Positions 49,446-60,600 of a stretch of DNA of 64,000 bases are shown here, in pieces. A program made the position numbers and the translations under genes. The notes beneath the pieces are model-generated. The model searched no databases, was not told where the DNA came from, and worked only from the letters and a program-made list of their open reading frames with translations. Within the stretch, counting starts at the first letter, position 1. Each line of letters begins with the position of its first letter. The DNA is from an uncultured Eubacterium sp. (GTDB taxonomy: Bacteria > Bacillota > Clostridia > Lachnospirales > Lachnospiraceae): assembly GCA_910583555.1 (NCBI GenBank), contig CAJTXO010000009.1:1-64000 (forward strand), written 5' to 3'.

Positions 49446-52400
49446 TTATCTTTTTATATTGCCGGCAGCAAACCATTTTGTTTTGTAGTTATACTTAGGA
49501 TCCACACAATATACAGAATAATTAAATCCGCTATATCCTTCGCCGGTAATGTGGAAACCATCAAACACAATGTTTTCCGTGGTAAATTCAGTAGTCGGCA
49601 TCACATTGATAAATGGCTCGCTTTCGTATGGGTTGTTGAAGGTGGCTGAAAATTGTTTCCAGCCGCCGGTGCCGGTGGATTCATGCGCCCCTGTCTGCAC
49701 GACACAATATGTATTGCCTAAGGGCTCTCCTTTGTAATAGATGGGGATTTCTGATCTTAAACCTGAATGATCTATTTCAAAATAGGTTTCTGGATGTTCA
49801 CTATATGGTTTCGTTTCACATTTGATCGTTCCTCCGCCGATGGTCGTCATACATTCTGGGCGGTACCTTGGTCCGCTGATATCTTTATATGTACTGCATT
49901 TGACACATCCATCGGAAACAATGGTTGTGTTTCTGATCGGTTCATTATTTTCTGATTTGGTATTACTGGTGGATTTGAGGCAGACTTCTTGCGCGTTTAG
50001 TTCTAATTCCTGCCAGAGTTCAGTGGTAAATTTAGTCGAGACGGAAATTTTTTCTCCGTTAATGGACCAGTCTGCGATCTTTCCCTCCTTGCAATCGATC
50101 TTTCCGGAAAAATATCCAGTACCCTTTGTATCAACGCTCAGGATACGTGAATTTTTTTCTTTGTTGCGGATACAGAACAAATATCCGTCGAGCGTCCGGT
50201 CCCCGCCGCTGTGCGCCGGATCGATCTCGACCGCGTGCTCGTCATTGGATATGTATAAATATCCGCCGCCGATCTTCGGAGAGATCACATGATCCTCACT
50301 GATCTCTGTGGAGGGAGTTCCCGTCAGGGATGTGATGACTTTGTTTTTGAACTCGCCGATCTCTGTTTTGTAATCCGACAGCTGCTGTTCGAGGTCATCT
50401 GCTTTCTGTAATCGGGCGCTTAGTCCTTCCACATCCGTTTCCTGCAGTTTTTTCGTCCAGCGGATGGCGCCGCCGTCCAGCGTGATCCCGTCCTTATCGA
50501 TGACGACGCTCTGGTTGTCATTTTCAATCTTCAGCTCTTCGCCGACGAGGAGGTTACCGACGAGAAGATCCGCCCACACGCCGTACAGATACTCGTCCCC
50601 GTACCGGCCAAGGCCGATCGCCAGTTTCGCGTGTTTCCAGTTGTCTTCGGTCATGATGATATTGCGGTTGATCAGTTTCATCTGGTATCGGTCGAACTGT
50701 TCGAGATCGGGGTTGTATTCCCGCAGCGTGATGCCGTTTTCTGTGATCTGAACGTCCTGGTTTCTGGCGCTAAGGACGTTGCCCAGAATAGAATAGAGAC
50801 CCTCATTTTTGATGGCGTCGAGCACTTTGTTTGCGGCTTCGCCCTGTTCGGCCTGCTTTTTTACACAATCGAACGAAGAAGCCAGATTTCCAACCTGCGC
50901 GACCAGCGTTTCGATATCCTGGACTGCATGATCAGAAGAGCGGACGACATCCGTAAATTCGACGTTCAGGGAAACTTCCTGATCTTCCCATGAAAATTCC
51001 TCTGCGCAGAGGCGCAGTTTGTAGATCGTGCCGCTGCGGGAAATATAGCGCATAAAGTTTCCGAGAATGAATTTGTCATAGGCATTTGGGATCGGAAAGT
51101 CGTTCGGGTTCAGCGTGCGGTATGCCGCGAAGGAGTGAACATTTCCGGTCAGCGTGTGCCGGGGGACGCATGCCCGGGCCAGTTCATGTTCGGCTTTTTG
51201 CAGCAGTTCTTTTGCGTGGGCGATCCGCTTTGAATTATTGGTTTCCATCCCGTCGGAGACAAAATTGCTGTTTGTGTATACGTCTTCGCGGATGTGGGAA
51301 TACAGTTCTTTGTACAGATCATCGCCCAGAAATGTTTTAAGATCCAGCAGGTCATGGATATACGTGCGCTGTGTCAGGAGATTTGCGTTCTTATTTTTGC
51401 AGTGGAGGTAGACGGCCTGCGCGAGATCGGCGTAAGTGACAGCGGATGAGCCGCACGTCTGGCATGTAAAGCCGGCGATATTTGTAGAACCGCAGGAAGA
51501 ACAGTACAGAGGACAGTCGGTGTTTTCCGTTTCCGCACCGCCCAGCCACGTTCCGTAGCGGATGTAGTGGACCATATCCGAGAAGGCATCTTCCGCTGTT
51601 TGATATACGTTTGGATAAGTGGAAGAAGAGTAATCCATGTCCTGTGACGAAGGCGCTGCCGTATCGTTTTTATCCGTATTTCCATAGTATAAGTACAGGA
51701 AATAGATCATATCTTCCAAATGCGCGGTGTAGTCGGAAATCTGATCGATATAGCCGCGATATTCTGTCAGGAAATCGTCTGCCTTATCTTGAAATTGTTT
51801 GAGGTCGGACTGTTCTTTTAGCTGTTCCAGAATGCGGATACATGCAAAATAGCTGTCGCGGAAGGCGCTGAGACGTTTGAGACCGTATCGGCTCCAATCC
51901 TGCGGCGCTTTTCCGGTTTGAGAGGCGATCGATTCGATCTCCTTTGTCTCACAGGCGATCCTCTGACGGATGTACGTTCTATGATCCTCGGAAAACCGGA
52001 TACATAGTGGATCGTGCGCCACGGCGTTCGGGTTGGAATAGGTGATCGTACTGGACTGTTTGGCGACCTGGATCACGGCGCGGGAATCATTGTTTGCCAC
52101 GTCATAAACGATAATGTCGCCGCTCCATTTGTGGTCGGTACTGTCGTAGGCCCCGTGTTCCTGCCTGACGGCGTATCCTGTCCCGGCCAATAGCGAAAAG
52201 ATCTGTCTCACGGTACTGTTTGCAGAGGAAGAGTCGGAGGAGGAGAGGAGGCCCAGTCCGTTCGGGAAATATTTTTTATAGGTGGACAGCATATGCTCCG
52301 TTTCCGCTTCCAGACCGCGTTTGGAGCGGTCCGCGGCTGGCATGCGGCCGGACTGCAGGTATAAAATAAGATCAAATATGTGGCATTCCGTTTCGTATAT

Positions 52401-53321
52401 TTTTTCGCAGATCGGTTTCTGCTGGCGGTAATTGTCCATGTATGTTCCATATCGTTCCCGGAGAGCGGGTGAAAAGGAATGTATCGTCTCTTCGGAAAAC
52501 AAGTAGATTTTATTATTTCCCGAGGGAGTGATGCCGCTTATGGTGTTTGTGATCAGGTCGTCGCCGCCCTCGACGAGGAAGCAGGTTTTCATTTTGTCAT
52601 CGGTGGAGAGCGTGATCTCGTCGGATAAATGATCGGTGCCAATGGTGATCGTCGTATCTTCGCCGATGCCGTCGGTGGCGTCGTAAATGTTGATTTCCCG
52701 GATCGCGGTACCGTCGCCGGCTTTTTGTACATGGATATCGAAGAAGCAGTTGATCTCTTCGGCGATCTGGGAAAAGCACGACAGGATATCGAGCTTAGAG
52801 AACGAGAATGTGCGCTGTACGGACTGGATCGATTCGTCTACGTGGCCGACGTTGTATGTCGGCGCGTAATTTGACAGGATCCGGTGGATCAGGCTGCCTT
52901 TTGGTGCGCTTTTATTGCATAATACCGTAGGAACATAGTCGTCCCTTGCGATATCGCTGTCGGTGTTGCATTCAAGTGTACAGAGCAATTGGGACAGTTC
53001 GCATTCGCCCAGTGAGGCACCATGAATTTCTTTTGTTTCGTCAGCGGCATCGTGGATCGTGGGCGAAACTTCGAAATAGCCGAATCCTTTGGCGAATACG
53101 ATCGAGTACTCGCGGAGTGCGTCATAAGCGGAAGACTGTTCCGGTACGCGGAAGGAAATCTCATCCGCGCCCTGTAACAGGCAGCGGATCCTTATATTAA
53201 GTGCCGGCTCGATCTCAAGGATGTGATTCAGCTGCCTGTCGCACAAAAAGAGCTGCGGCTGCAGGACTTCACCGGTGATCTCATCGATCGGGAAGGATTG
53301 TTTGTTTTGAGAAAAACTCAT
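49446..53321 (-). CDS. Phage tail-associated (Tal/minor structural) protein
   Basis: A 1291-aa protein. The N-terminal ~380 residues (LFLCDRQLNHILEIEPALNI, EISFRVPEQSSAYDALREYS, YFEVSPTIHD) are the phage minor structural / Tal domain that forms the tail tip hub. A Cys4 zinc-ribbon-like insert (YCSSCGSTN and CQTCGSS) sits near residues 600-620. Helical and beta regions and a C-terminal domain that may bind receptors follow. The gene directly follows dit (stop and start adjacent at 53321/53322). Length is at the high end for Tal proteins. No peptidase motif is apparent. Confidence 0.83.
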   Translation of the reverse strand: MSFSQNKQSFPIDEITGEVLQPQLFLCDRQLNHILEIEPALNIRIRCLLQGADEISFRVPEQSSAYDALREYSIVFAKGFGYFEVSPTIHDAADETKEIHGASLGECELSQLLCTLECNTDSDIARDDYVPTVLCNKSAPKGSLIHRILSNYAPTYNVGHVDESIQSVQRTFSFSKLDILSCFSQIAEEINCFFDIHVQKAGDGTAIREINIYDATDGIGEDTTITIGTDHLSDEITLSTDDKMKTCFLVEGGDDLITNTISGITPSGNNKIYLFSEETIHSFSPALRERYGTYMDNYRQQKPICEKIYETECHIFDLILYLQSGRMPAADRSKRGLEAETEHMLSTYKKYFPNGLGLLSSSDSSSANSTVRQIFSLLAGTGYAVRQEHGAYDSTDHKWSGDIIVYDVANNDSRAVIQVAKQSSTITYSNPNAVAHDPLCIRFSEDHRTYIRQRIACETKEIESIASQTGKAPQDWSRYGLKRLSAFRDSYFACIRILEQLKEQSDLKQFQDKADDFLTEYRGYIDQISDYTAHLEDMIYFLYLYYGNTDKNDTAAPSSQDMDYSSSTYPNVYQTAEDAFSDMVHYIRYGTWLGGAETENTDCPLYCSSCGSTNIAGFTCQTCGSSAVTYADLAQAVYLHCKNKNANLLTQRTYIHDLLDLKTFLGDDLYKELYSHIREDVYTNSNFVSDGMETNNSKRIAHAKELLQKAEHELARACVPRHTLTGNVHSFAAYRTLNPNDFPIPNAYDKFILGNFMRYISRSGTIYKLRLCAEEFSWEDQEVSLNVEFTDVVRSSDHAVQDIETLVAQVGNLASSFDCVKKQAEQGEAANKVLDAIKNEGLYSILGNVLSARNQDVQITENGITLREYNPDLEQFDRYQMKLINRNIIMTEDNWKHAKLAIGLGRYGDEYLYGVWADLLVGNLLVGEELKIENDNQSVVIDKDGITLDGGAIRWTKKLQETDVEGLSARLQKADDLEQQLSDYKTEIGEFKNKVITSLTGTPSTEISEDHVISPKIGGGYLYISNDEHAVEIDPAHSGGDRTLDGYLFCIRNKEKNSRILSVDTKGTGYFSGKIDCKEGKIADWSINGEKISVSTKFTTELWQELELNAQEVCLKSTSNTKSENNEPIRNTTIVSDGCVKCSTYKDISGPRYRPECMTTIGGGTIKCETKPYSEHPETYFEIDHSGLRSEIPIYYKGEPLGNTYCVVQTGAHESTGTGGWKQFSATFNNPYESEPFINVMPTTEFTTENIVFDGFHITGEGYSGFNYSVYCVDPKYNYKTKWFAAGNIKR

Positions 53322-54146
53322 TTATACGGGCACCCCCTTTCTGACTACGCGGTACTTGATCGAGATGTTACAGTGATGGTTCGCGGTAATGGTGTTTTTG
53401 CAACTGTAGAAATCGGAATAGAGTTCCAGGAACACGTAATTGAAATCATTCATCAGATTGCTGTGCGGAGCGGAAGAGGAGATGTTCTTATGCCGGTCAA
53501 AGCAAAGAAGTTCTCCCGCCTGGCAGTTTTTGATCTCGACGCGGATCTTCTTTTCCCGTTTCGGATCCTGCGCGATATAGAATGTATTTGCCACCTGCAG
53601 ATCGCAGTTTTCCAATGCTTCGATTTTTACTGTATCTGGCAGGAAGCCGCCCTCTTCATCGGAATAGTGGTGCAGGACGAAGCGGTTCGCCGGGGTTAGC
53701 GCAAAAGAAAATTCTCTCGGTTCGGAGTATCCCCACGGCGCGTCGCACGTCGCTTCAATCTCCAATCCGAAGATCTTTCCCCCGATTTCGTATTTCTGTA
53801 CTTTGAGGAAACAGTGATAGAAAACATGATCCCAGCCTTCCTGATCAAACCGCAGATCGCAGTATTCACGCCGCACAAGCCATTTGAGGATGGCTGCCAG
53901 CTCTCTCTGTCCGATTTCCATCATGTCCCGGCCGCATTCATATTTTACGACCTGAAAGGAAAACGTCAGAGGGGTTTCATAGGTGCTGTATGACTTGATA
54001 AAGCGGTTTGCCCTCGGCGCTCTTACCGTTTTTACACTGACTTCATTTCCCAGTGTTTTGATCCCATCGTTCGAGCCGTCGAAACGGCACAGATAGAGTC
54101 CATATACGGAACTTTTGATTCCGTTAAATTCAAAGGGTATCAACAT
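53322..54146 (-). CDS. Phage distal tail protein (Dit-like)
   Basis: A 274-aa protein placed between tape measure and Tal, as Dit is in siphophages. The start LIPFEFNGIKSSVYGLYLCRFDG and the two-domain layout with a central IFGLEIEATCDAPWGYSE strand region suit the Dit family. Dit forms the hexameric ring to which Tal and BppU attach. ATG 54146 overlaps the end of the upstream coiled-coil gene (stop at 54130). Assignment rests on context as much as on sequence. Confidence 0.78.
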   Translation of the reverse strand: MLIPFEFNGIKSSVYGLYLCRFDGSNDGIKTLGNEVSVKTVRAPRANRFIKSYSTYETPLTFSFQVVKYECGRDMMEIGQRELAAILKWLVRREYCDLRFDQEGWDHVFYHCFLKVQKYEIGGKIFGLEIEATCDAPWGYSEPREFSFALTPANRFVLHHYSDEEGGFLPDTVKIEALENCDLQVANTFYIAQDPKREKKIRVEIKNCQAGELLCFDRHKNISSSAPHSNLMNDFNYVFLELYSDFYSCKNTITANHHCNISIKYRVVRKGVPV

Positions 54147-54453
54147 GATGATCTTCACCAGCTTTCTTCAGTTCGTTATTTTGTATGATCGAAAGTTCCT
54201 TTTTACATTCGTCAATGATCGTTTCCACGGTGGACGCGGCGTGTTTTTGTTTCTCGACCAGTTTTTTGGCGTCGGAGATCAGCGCTTCGTATTCCGACTT
54301 ATATCGCTCCAGTAACTGCGCCATCCGGTCTTTTTCCGCGGCGGCCCGGCGGTGCTCGTTCTCGAGATGGGTGATCCTCCGTTTCAGTGTTTCGTTTTCT
54401 TTTTCCAGTAAGCTGTTGTAATTGTCTACATTAACTTTTTTCTTTTTCCACAT
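54130..54453 (-). CDS. Small coiled-coil protein of the tail operon
   Basis: A 107-aa, highly charged protein predicted to be coiled coil nearly throughout (LLEKENETLKRRITHLENEH, DRMAQLLERYKSEYEALISD). There is no membrane segment or enzymatic motif. It lies between the tape measure and Dit genes and overlaps dit by 17 nt. It may be a tape-measure chaperone or a structural spacer; neither can be shown from sequence. Confidence 0.72.
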   Translation of the reverse strand: MWKKKKVNVDNYNSLLEKENETLKRRITHLENEHRRAAAEKDRMAQLLERYKSEYEALISDAKKLVEKQKHAASTVETIIDECKKELSIIQNNELKKAGEDHHVDTL

Positions 54454-54472
54454 AATATCCTCATTTCTGCGC

Positions 54473-54567
54473 GGAACTGAAGCTCAATGAAATATCAACT
54501 CCATGGGACTTTAGATCCATGGGACTTCAGATCCATGGGACCTTGCTTTCGTTGGACTTCAGTTCCT
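54473..54567 (-). repeat. 16-bp tandem repeats enclosed by a 10-bp inverted repeat
   Basis: Two near-identical 16-bp units, CCATGGGACTTYAGAT (54501-54516, 54517-54532), are followed by a third, half-conserved unit from 54533. The block is flanked by GGAACTGAAG (54473-54482) and its inverse CTTCAGTTCC (54558-54567). It lies in the gap between the tape-measure stop and the coiled-coil gene. CCATGG is itself palindromic, so each unit can fold. Confidence 0.7.
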
Positions 54568-54629
54568 GCGGCTTTTTTGTGCTTGAAATAACTTTGCGTT
54601 TGCGCCTGCTTGTAGTTGCTTGTTCTGGT

Positions 54630-57600
54630 CTATCTCACATTGATACGATATTTTGACAGACTGCCCTTGTCCCATATCATCGATTTGAACATTTGCTCGA
54701 TTTTCGGGTCGGACTGCATCTTTTGTTTAAATTCGTCATAGTTTGTGACGTTTGGCAGATCTACCGTGACGTGGACGTCGCCGATCGTCGTGCTGTTCGC
54801 GGGACTGACGGCATTTACATTTGGTCCGGAAAGGTGCTGTAACATATGAACGGCGGGATTTAGTACGTTCAGGTTCTGGGCAAGGATTTTAAAGTCCTTG
54901 GCCTGCTGCGGTGTGAGAACGGCCTCTCCTTTCGTAAGTGTCGCCCATCCATGATCGCCGTTCATGCCAGGAACGTTTTGGATCGTCTGCGCGATACCGC
55001 CCTCGGAAAAACCGATGTTTTTCATATAGTTGTACATGGAATCCATGTTGTGGCTTTCCGGCCGTGAAAATCCCAGCTGCGTCATAATGGATTTGACGCC
55101 TGCCTCACTGAGCGGATAATTATCCTCCCGGTACAATCCGTTTATTCGTAGAAGGTTTTCTAAGTCGGGGTTTAAAATGGCAAATCCGGATGTGTTAGCG
55201 TAGGTGTGGGCGTCGGCTAAGTATGTGCGCCCGATCAGATTTTTGAATGCTTCGCGTTTCTGTTGATTTTCCGCTTCTAAACGCTGCTGTGCCGCTGCTT
55301 GTTCCGCTCTTGCCGTTTCCTGTCTTCTGGCTTCGGTAATTCCGACCCATTCGGTCTGTTTTTGTTTCAGTGTAGTCAGACCGTTGACGGAAGTCGTATC
55401 GACGATACTTTTTGCTTCCGGTGACAATGAGTGGTACGCGTTTTCTGCCTCGATCAGTCTTTTTCTCCCTTCTCCGTCGTAATCGACCTGTCCGATCTCA
55501 GATATGAGCCGTATGACGTTTCCGGCGTCCTGGGTCGCTTTCAGTTGATTCTGGTACTGTTCTGAAATCTTGTCAGATACGTCGGTGATCGCTTTTACAA
55601 TATCCCCGTCTTTGCCGAGAGCGGTCTGGATGTTCATGAAGTCGGGCGAGTAGGTGTGGCCGTATGTGTCCGCGTAAGTATGTAACACATCGGATATTTC
55701 CGTGCCGATATCTTTCTCTTTCAGATAAGTAAGCGCTTCGTTGAAAAGGGCGTCCGTATCGCTCAGTTTGCCGTCGATGAAGTCATGGAACTCGTTGTAC
55801 AGATCGTCAAGCATCGTCTGCTGGTCAGAGAGCCATCTGTCGTACTCGGTATCCTGCAGATCTTTTTGCGCGTCGTCGAGACTGACGCGGAGCTGCTGGA
55901 GCTTTGTCCTTGCCGCTTCCGAGTCGTCCCCGTTCAGCGCCTGGATCTGCTTTGCCAGCGTGCCGATGTTTTTTGTCTTTTCCTCGATCGTGCGCCGGTA
56001 GTCGTACTCATCTTTTTCCGTCTGGAGCAGTTCTTTTCGTTTGTTGATGATGTCCTGAAGGCACTCGAGTTCTGCTGTGTACCGCTTTTCCATCTGGCCG
56101 GCCATGTCCTGCCGGAGGCCATAGTACGCTTTTTCCAATTGGAAGGCCTTGTCCATATACCCGTAATACTCGTCCCAGGCTTTCTGATCGGTATAGCCTT
56201 TTTCGCCGCTCTGCAGCTTTTGATACATATCGGACATGGATGCCTGAAAGGTTTCCATCTCGTCCTTTGCGAGCAGGAGTTTGGCGTAATAGGCGCCGAG
56301 GGTGGCGGTACCTTCTTTTGTAAAGATTCCGGTTTTATCGTCTGTATGATTTTTGCCGGACATGAATTCGATCAGAAGATCATATTCAGAGGAAATGAGG
56401 TCGTAGCGTGAAATGATCTTATCGCTTAGTTCAAACGAGACGTTCCGGCTCGCTTCCGCAAGCGTCTGCGTGTCCCTGGTCAGTTCCGCGATCCCGTTTT
56501 TACATGACTGTATGGCGTCCACCGCATCGTACCATTCATCCGTTTCCTGTTCAATGGAATGGAGTTGTTCATTTAGCGAGAGGAGTTCTTTCTCGTACAG
56601 CTTCTTTTTTTCATTGTTGATGGCGATTTGGGATTCGTACAGTTTTCCGCTGACGGCAAGTCCTCTCGCTTCCAGTTCCTCCGTCATGCTTTTCAGGTCT
56701 GTGTAGGCGTTGTCTTTCCGACGCATCAGGTTTTCGTAGTAATGGGAGATGTGATCAAACTTTTCTTTTTCGAGAAGGAGCATCTGGCGGGTGAACTCTG
56801 CCTGAAGCTGCTGCTTTTCGGTAATGGATCCTTCGCATTCCGCAATTTTGATTTTTTCCGCGTAAAGCTGTGCGGTAAGTTGTTTTTCCCGGTCTACGAT
56901 GGCATTTTTTTCACCGGATGTCTTGACATTTTCCTTTTCGGCGGAGGATTTTTCCAGTTCCGCCTGGTATTCGTCGATGAGGTTCTGGTGTGTTTCTACT
57001 TCGAGATCACGCAGTTGTTTACTTTGTTCTGCCTGTAGCTTTTTTTGCTCGCTGATGTTGCCCTCTAATCCTGCGATGGCGATCTTTTCGGCATAGAGAT
57101 CCTTTGTCGCAGCTTGTTCCTGTGCGATGATCGCATTCTTTTTTGAAGCGTTCGCTGCCAGTTCTTTTTCCGCACTGTATTGGTCGAGGAGGCTCTGGTG
57201 TTTGTCGGCGAGGTTCTGGTGCTGCTCGATCTCAAGGTCAAGAAGCTCTTTTGTTTTTTCTGCCATGAGGCGGTCGGCTTCCAGAGAGTCCTTTTTCAGT
57301 CGGGCTATTCGGATCTGGTATTCATAGGATGTTTCGATGCTTTCTTTTTCCTGCTCGATGTATCCGTTTTTGTCCTCCGCTGTTCCGGCGTTTTCCTTCC
57401 CGGCCTGTGCCAGAGATTTCCTCTGTTCCGCCGTATCGGCTAGGTTCTGATACTTCTGGATACGATTTTCACGTCGCGACGTCTGGGCGGAGATCTTGTT
57501 CTTTTCCGCTTCCCTTGCTTTGTCGTACCATTCCTGATATTTTTGTATCTTTTCGGCTTTTGGTTCGCCATAAGAGTGGATCAGTTTATTCATGCTCTTA

Positions 57601-60600
57601 CTTTTGATACGGCCTTCCCGGACTGCTTTCTTTAAGGAAGCGTCTTCTTTTTTGTCTTTAGAGATACGCACGCCGTCTGCTTTTTTCGTGTATTTCTTTT
57701 GTGCTTTTTCCTGATGACGGACTGTTTTTACCAGAAGTTTATACTGTTTGTCCAGATTTTTGTTCCGTAGTTTCAGCAGGGAATCGGAATCTTTTGCTTT
57801 TTTGTTGTTGAACAGGTTGTCGTATTTGGCTTTTATGAGGTCAAGCCTGGATGACAGGCGGTCCAAGGAGCGGTTGATCCAGTCGAATTGTTGGGTGGAT
57901 TTAGATTTGTCGGATTTCTCTTTCTTACTTCCACTTTTGGAACCGGAAGAGCTTTTCGGAGTAACTTTTGGCGAAGTCCCGGCTTCCATACCTTTTTTGA
58001 TGATCTTTTTGAGACGTTTTTTTGCGCTCGATATTTCATCTTCTAGATGATTTTGTGCTTCTCCGGCATGTCTTGTATCAACTTCAAGTCCGCTTGTCGT
58101 TATTTGTCCAGACTCCAGCAATTGCATGTTAGATATTAGCGATTTCAAAATCAAAATCGCTTCACCTGTGATTCCACATTGTTTCGCAAGTTTCAACAGG
58201 TTTTTTACACTGTCAGAAGTATCCAGTGCGTTATTGTTTGCAATCTGCTGTTGGAGCGTGTAATAGGCAAGAGCCTTACTTGAATCATCCAGTGATTTTA
58301 CGTACGACCCAAGAGTGCTGATTTCCTGTTCTGTTGAGTTTTTCATATCGAAAGTTGATATTTTTGCATTGACTTTCTGTTTGTTCAGTGCAGCCGTCAC
58401 CACTTCCGCAGCATTCTCTACGCCCATTTCTTTTAAGACAGACTTGTAATAATCTTTATTTTCTTTGGTTAGGTTGGACAGGAAGTTGTTACTGGTGATG
58501 TATGCAGTAGCCAGTTTGTTTGCTGCATCCCTGCAATCGTCCATTTCTTTTGTGCCATCACCTAACACTTCTACAAAGTATTCGTATTCTTTTGTCTGTT
58601 CCTTGATGTCGTCTGGCATTCCCGCTAATGTGTCAGCACTGATTCCTTTTGTACGTGTCTTTTTGGATGACTGGTTTTCTTTCTTTTCGCCCAGAATGGT
58701 TGAAATAGAAGAGATGCCTGTTTTCATGGATGCTAACTGGTCGGCGGAGGAGATGAGTTCGTTGATCTTCTGTGTTGCTTCTTCGGCGGAAAGTTTCGTC
58801 TGATTCAGAAAATCGTCAGCAATGGAAGAGTTTCTGAATGCTTGTTTGGTCAGTTTTCCAGCTTCGGCCAGTTCAAGAAGTTTTTCTTTTGTCTCGAGCG
58901 CGGTTTTGTCCTTTTCTTCATCTCCGGATGTGCCGATGGAGTTCCAGGCTTGTTTGAAGGAGAGAGGGACGGTGGATGTCTCCTGCTCTGCTTCTTTATA
59001 TAGATTTGCTATTGCATGTTTTAAATCATCAAGACTTTTACTTTCATTAGGTTCTAGGTCGTATAAGACTCTGAGTTCCTTTTCATTTAAAGTGGCAATA
59101 TAATCATCTGCGCCATCAATTGATGAATATTTATCTTTTGCGACGTCAATTAGATCTTGCCCTGACAAGTCTCCATTTGCATTTACTTTTCCAATGCCAA
59201 ATAAGTTTTTTAGTCCATCTATTTGTTCTTCAGAATATAACAGATTTCCTTTTGGATCTCTACTTTCCCTAATTTGATTTATTATATCATTTACTGCATT
59301 GACATAATCCTGATAACTCGAATAATCATTTTGGTTTAAGGAAAATAGTGAATTGATTTTAACAGCCAGATCGGTATTATCTAACCCATCTTTTAGAGGT
59401 TCGATAAAATGAGAGAAAAAGTAGGACGCCATATCAGTATCAGAGTCAAACTGTGTATAAAAACTGTCGTCAAGACTAGATACCACATTGCGTATTACCT
59501 GTTTTCCCTCCTCGCTTAATTTGTCATAACCGGAATCTTTGCCACTGTTTCCATAAACGAAAGCTTCTAAGATTGGTTTTATTTTTGAGGTTTCGGTTTT
59601 AATTGTTGCATCGGCAGTAGTAAGAGCAGCTCTGATTTTTTTCTGAAGTCCTGCACTTAGATTAGAGAAATTGAAATCGTATCGACCAACAATACCAGGA
59701 ACATGTTTTGTTTGTTTGATTTCAGCAACAAGTTCGTCGTATATATCGTTTCCCAAAACTTTGGAAAAGTCATATTGGACATCACCGATTTCAAAAGAAA
59801 GGCTTCTGTTTTGTTGTAAATATCCAGTGATTTTTTCTGTGCCAATTAAGGATTGAATTGAGTTTTTGGAAACAACGGCATCTTCAATAGATGTCTTATA
59901 GTCTCCAAAATTTTTGCTAGCATCTGTTAATACATCAGCATGTGCGGCATTTACATTAGCTTTGTAAGATTCAGTTAGTGCTTCCACACTGCCTTTCATT
60001 CTGATAATAGCATTATTTTGTTCATTGTAACCAGTTACCATACTGGGGAACATGCTTTGAATATCCCTGGTAAGAGAGTTATATTCGTTCATTTCATCTG
60101 TTGTTAGTGAAACGTTATGCCCATAGTTATCTATACCATGAGAAAGTTCTTCATATCTTTTTCCATGTTCTTTTATCCAGTCCTCCTGAGTTCTAAGTTC
60201 ATTTTTGGAATTTGTTACGGTTTCATTGAATGTGTCTAGGCGTTCTTGTGCATATTGCACTCGATTTGAATATTCATCGACAGCAGTGACAATCGCGCTT
60301 ATGGCTTCTGATATTCCCCACATTACCAACATGTTACCAGCTATGGAAAAGGTTTTTAATCCAATAGATGCTGTTTTTGCAGCAAGAGTCATTGAGTTTG
60401 TTGCTTGCGTCAAAGTTTTCTCTGAAAGTATTAATCCATTATCAGTTTTTATGAGATTTTTTTTGTCTTCAAATAATAATTGGGCAGCTTTACTGCTTGA
60501 CAACATAGTTCTGTACCATGCCGTTTGCGAAGATAGGCCCTCTACGCTAACCAAACGATTATATTCGTTAATATTAGAAATGTCTTTTGAGGTTATGAAT

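Noticed and set aside
55785..56411. 208-codon plus-strand frame inside the tape-measure gene
   Set aside because: Antisense to a long coiled-coil frame; Phe/Val/Leu-rich complement of Lys/Glu codons.
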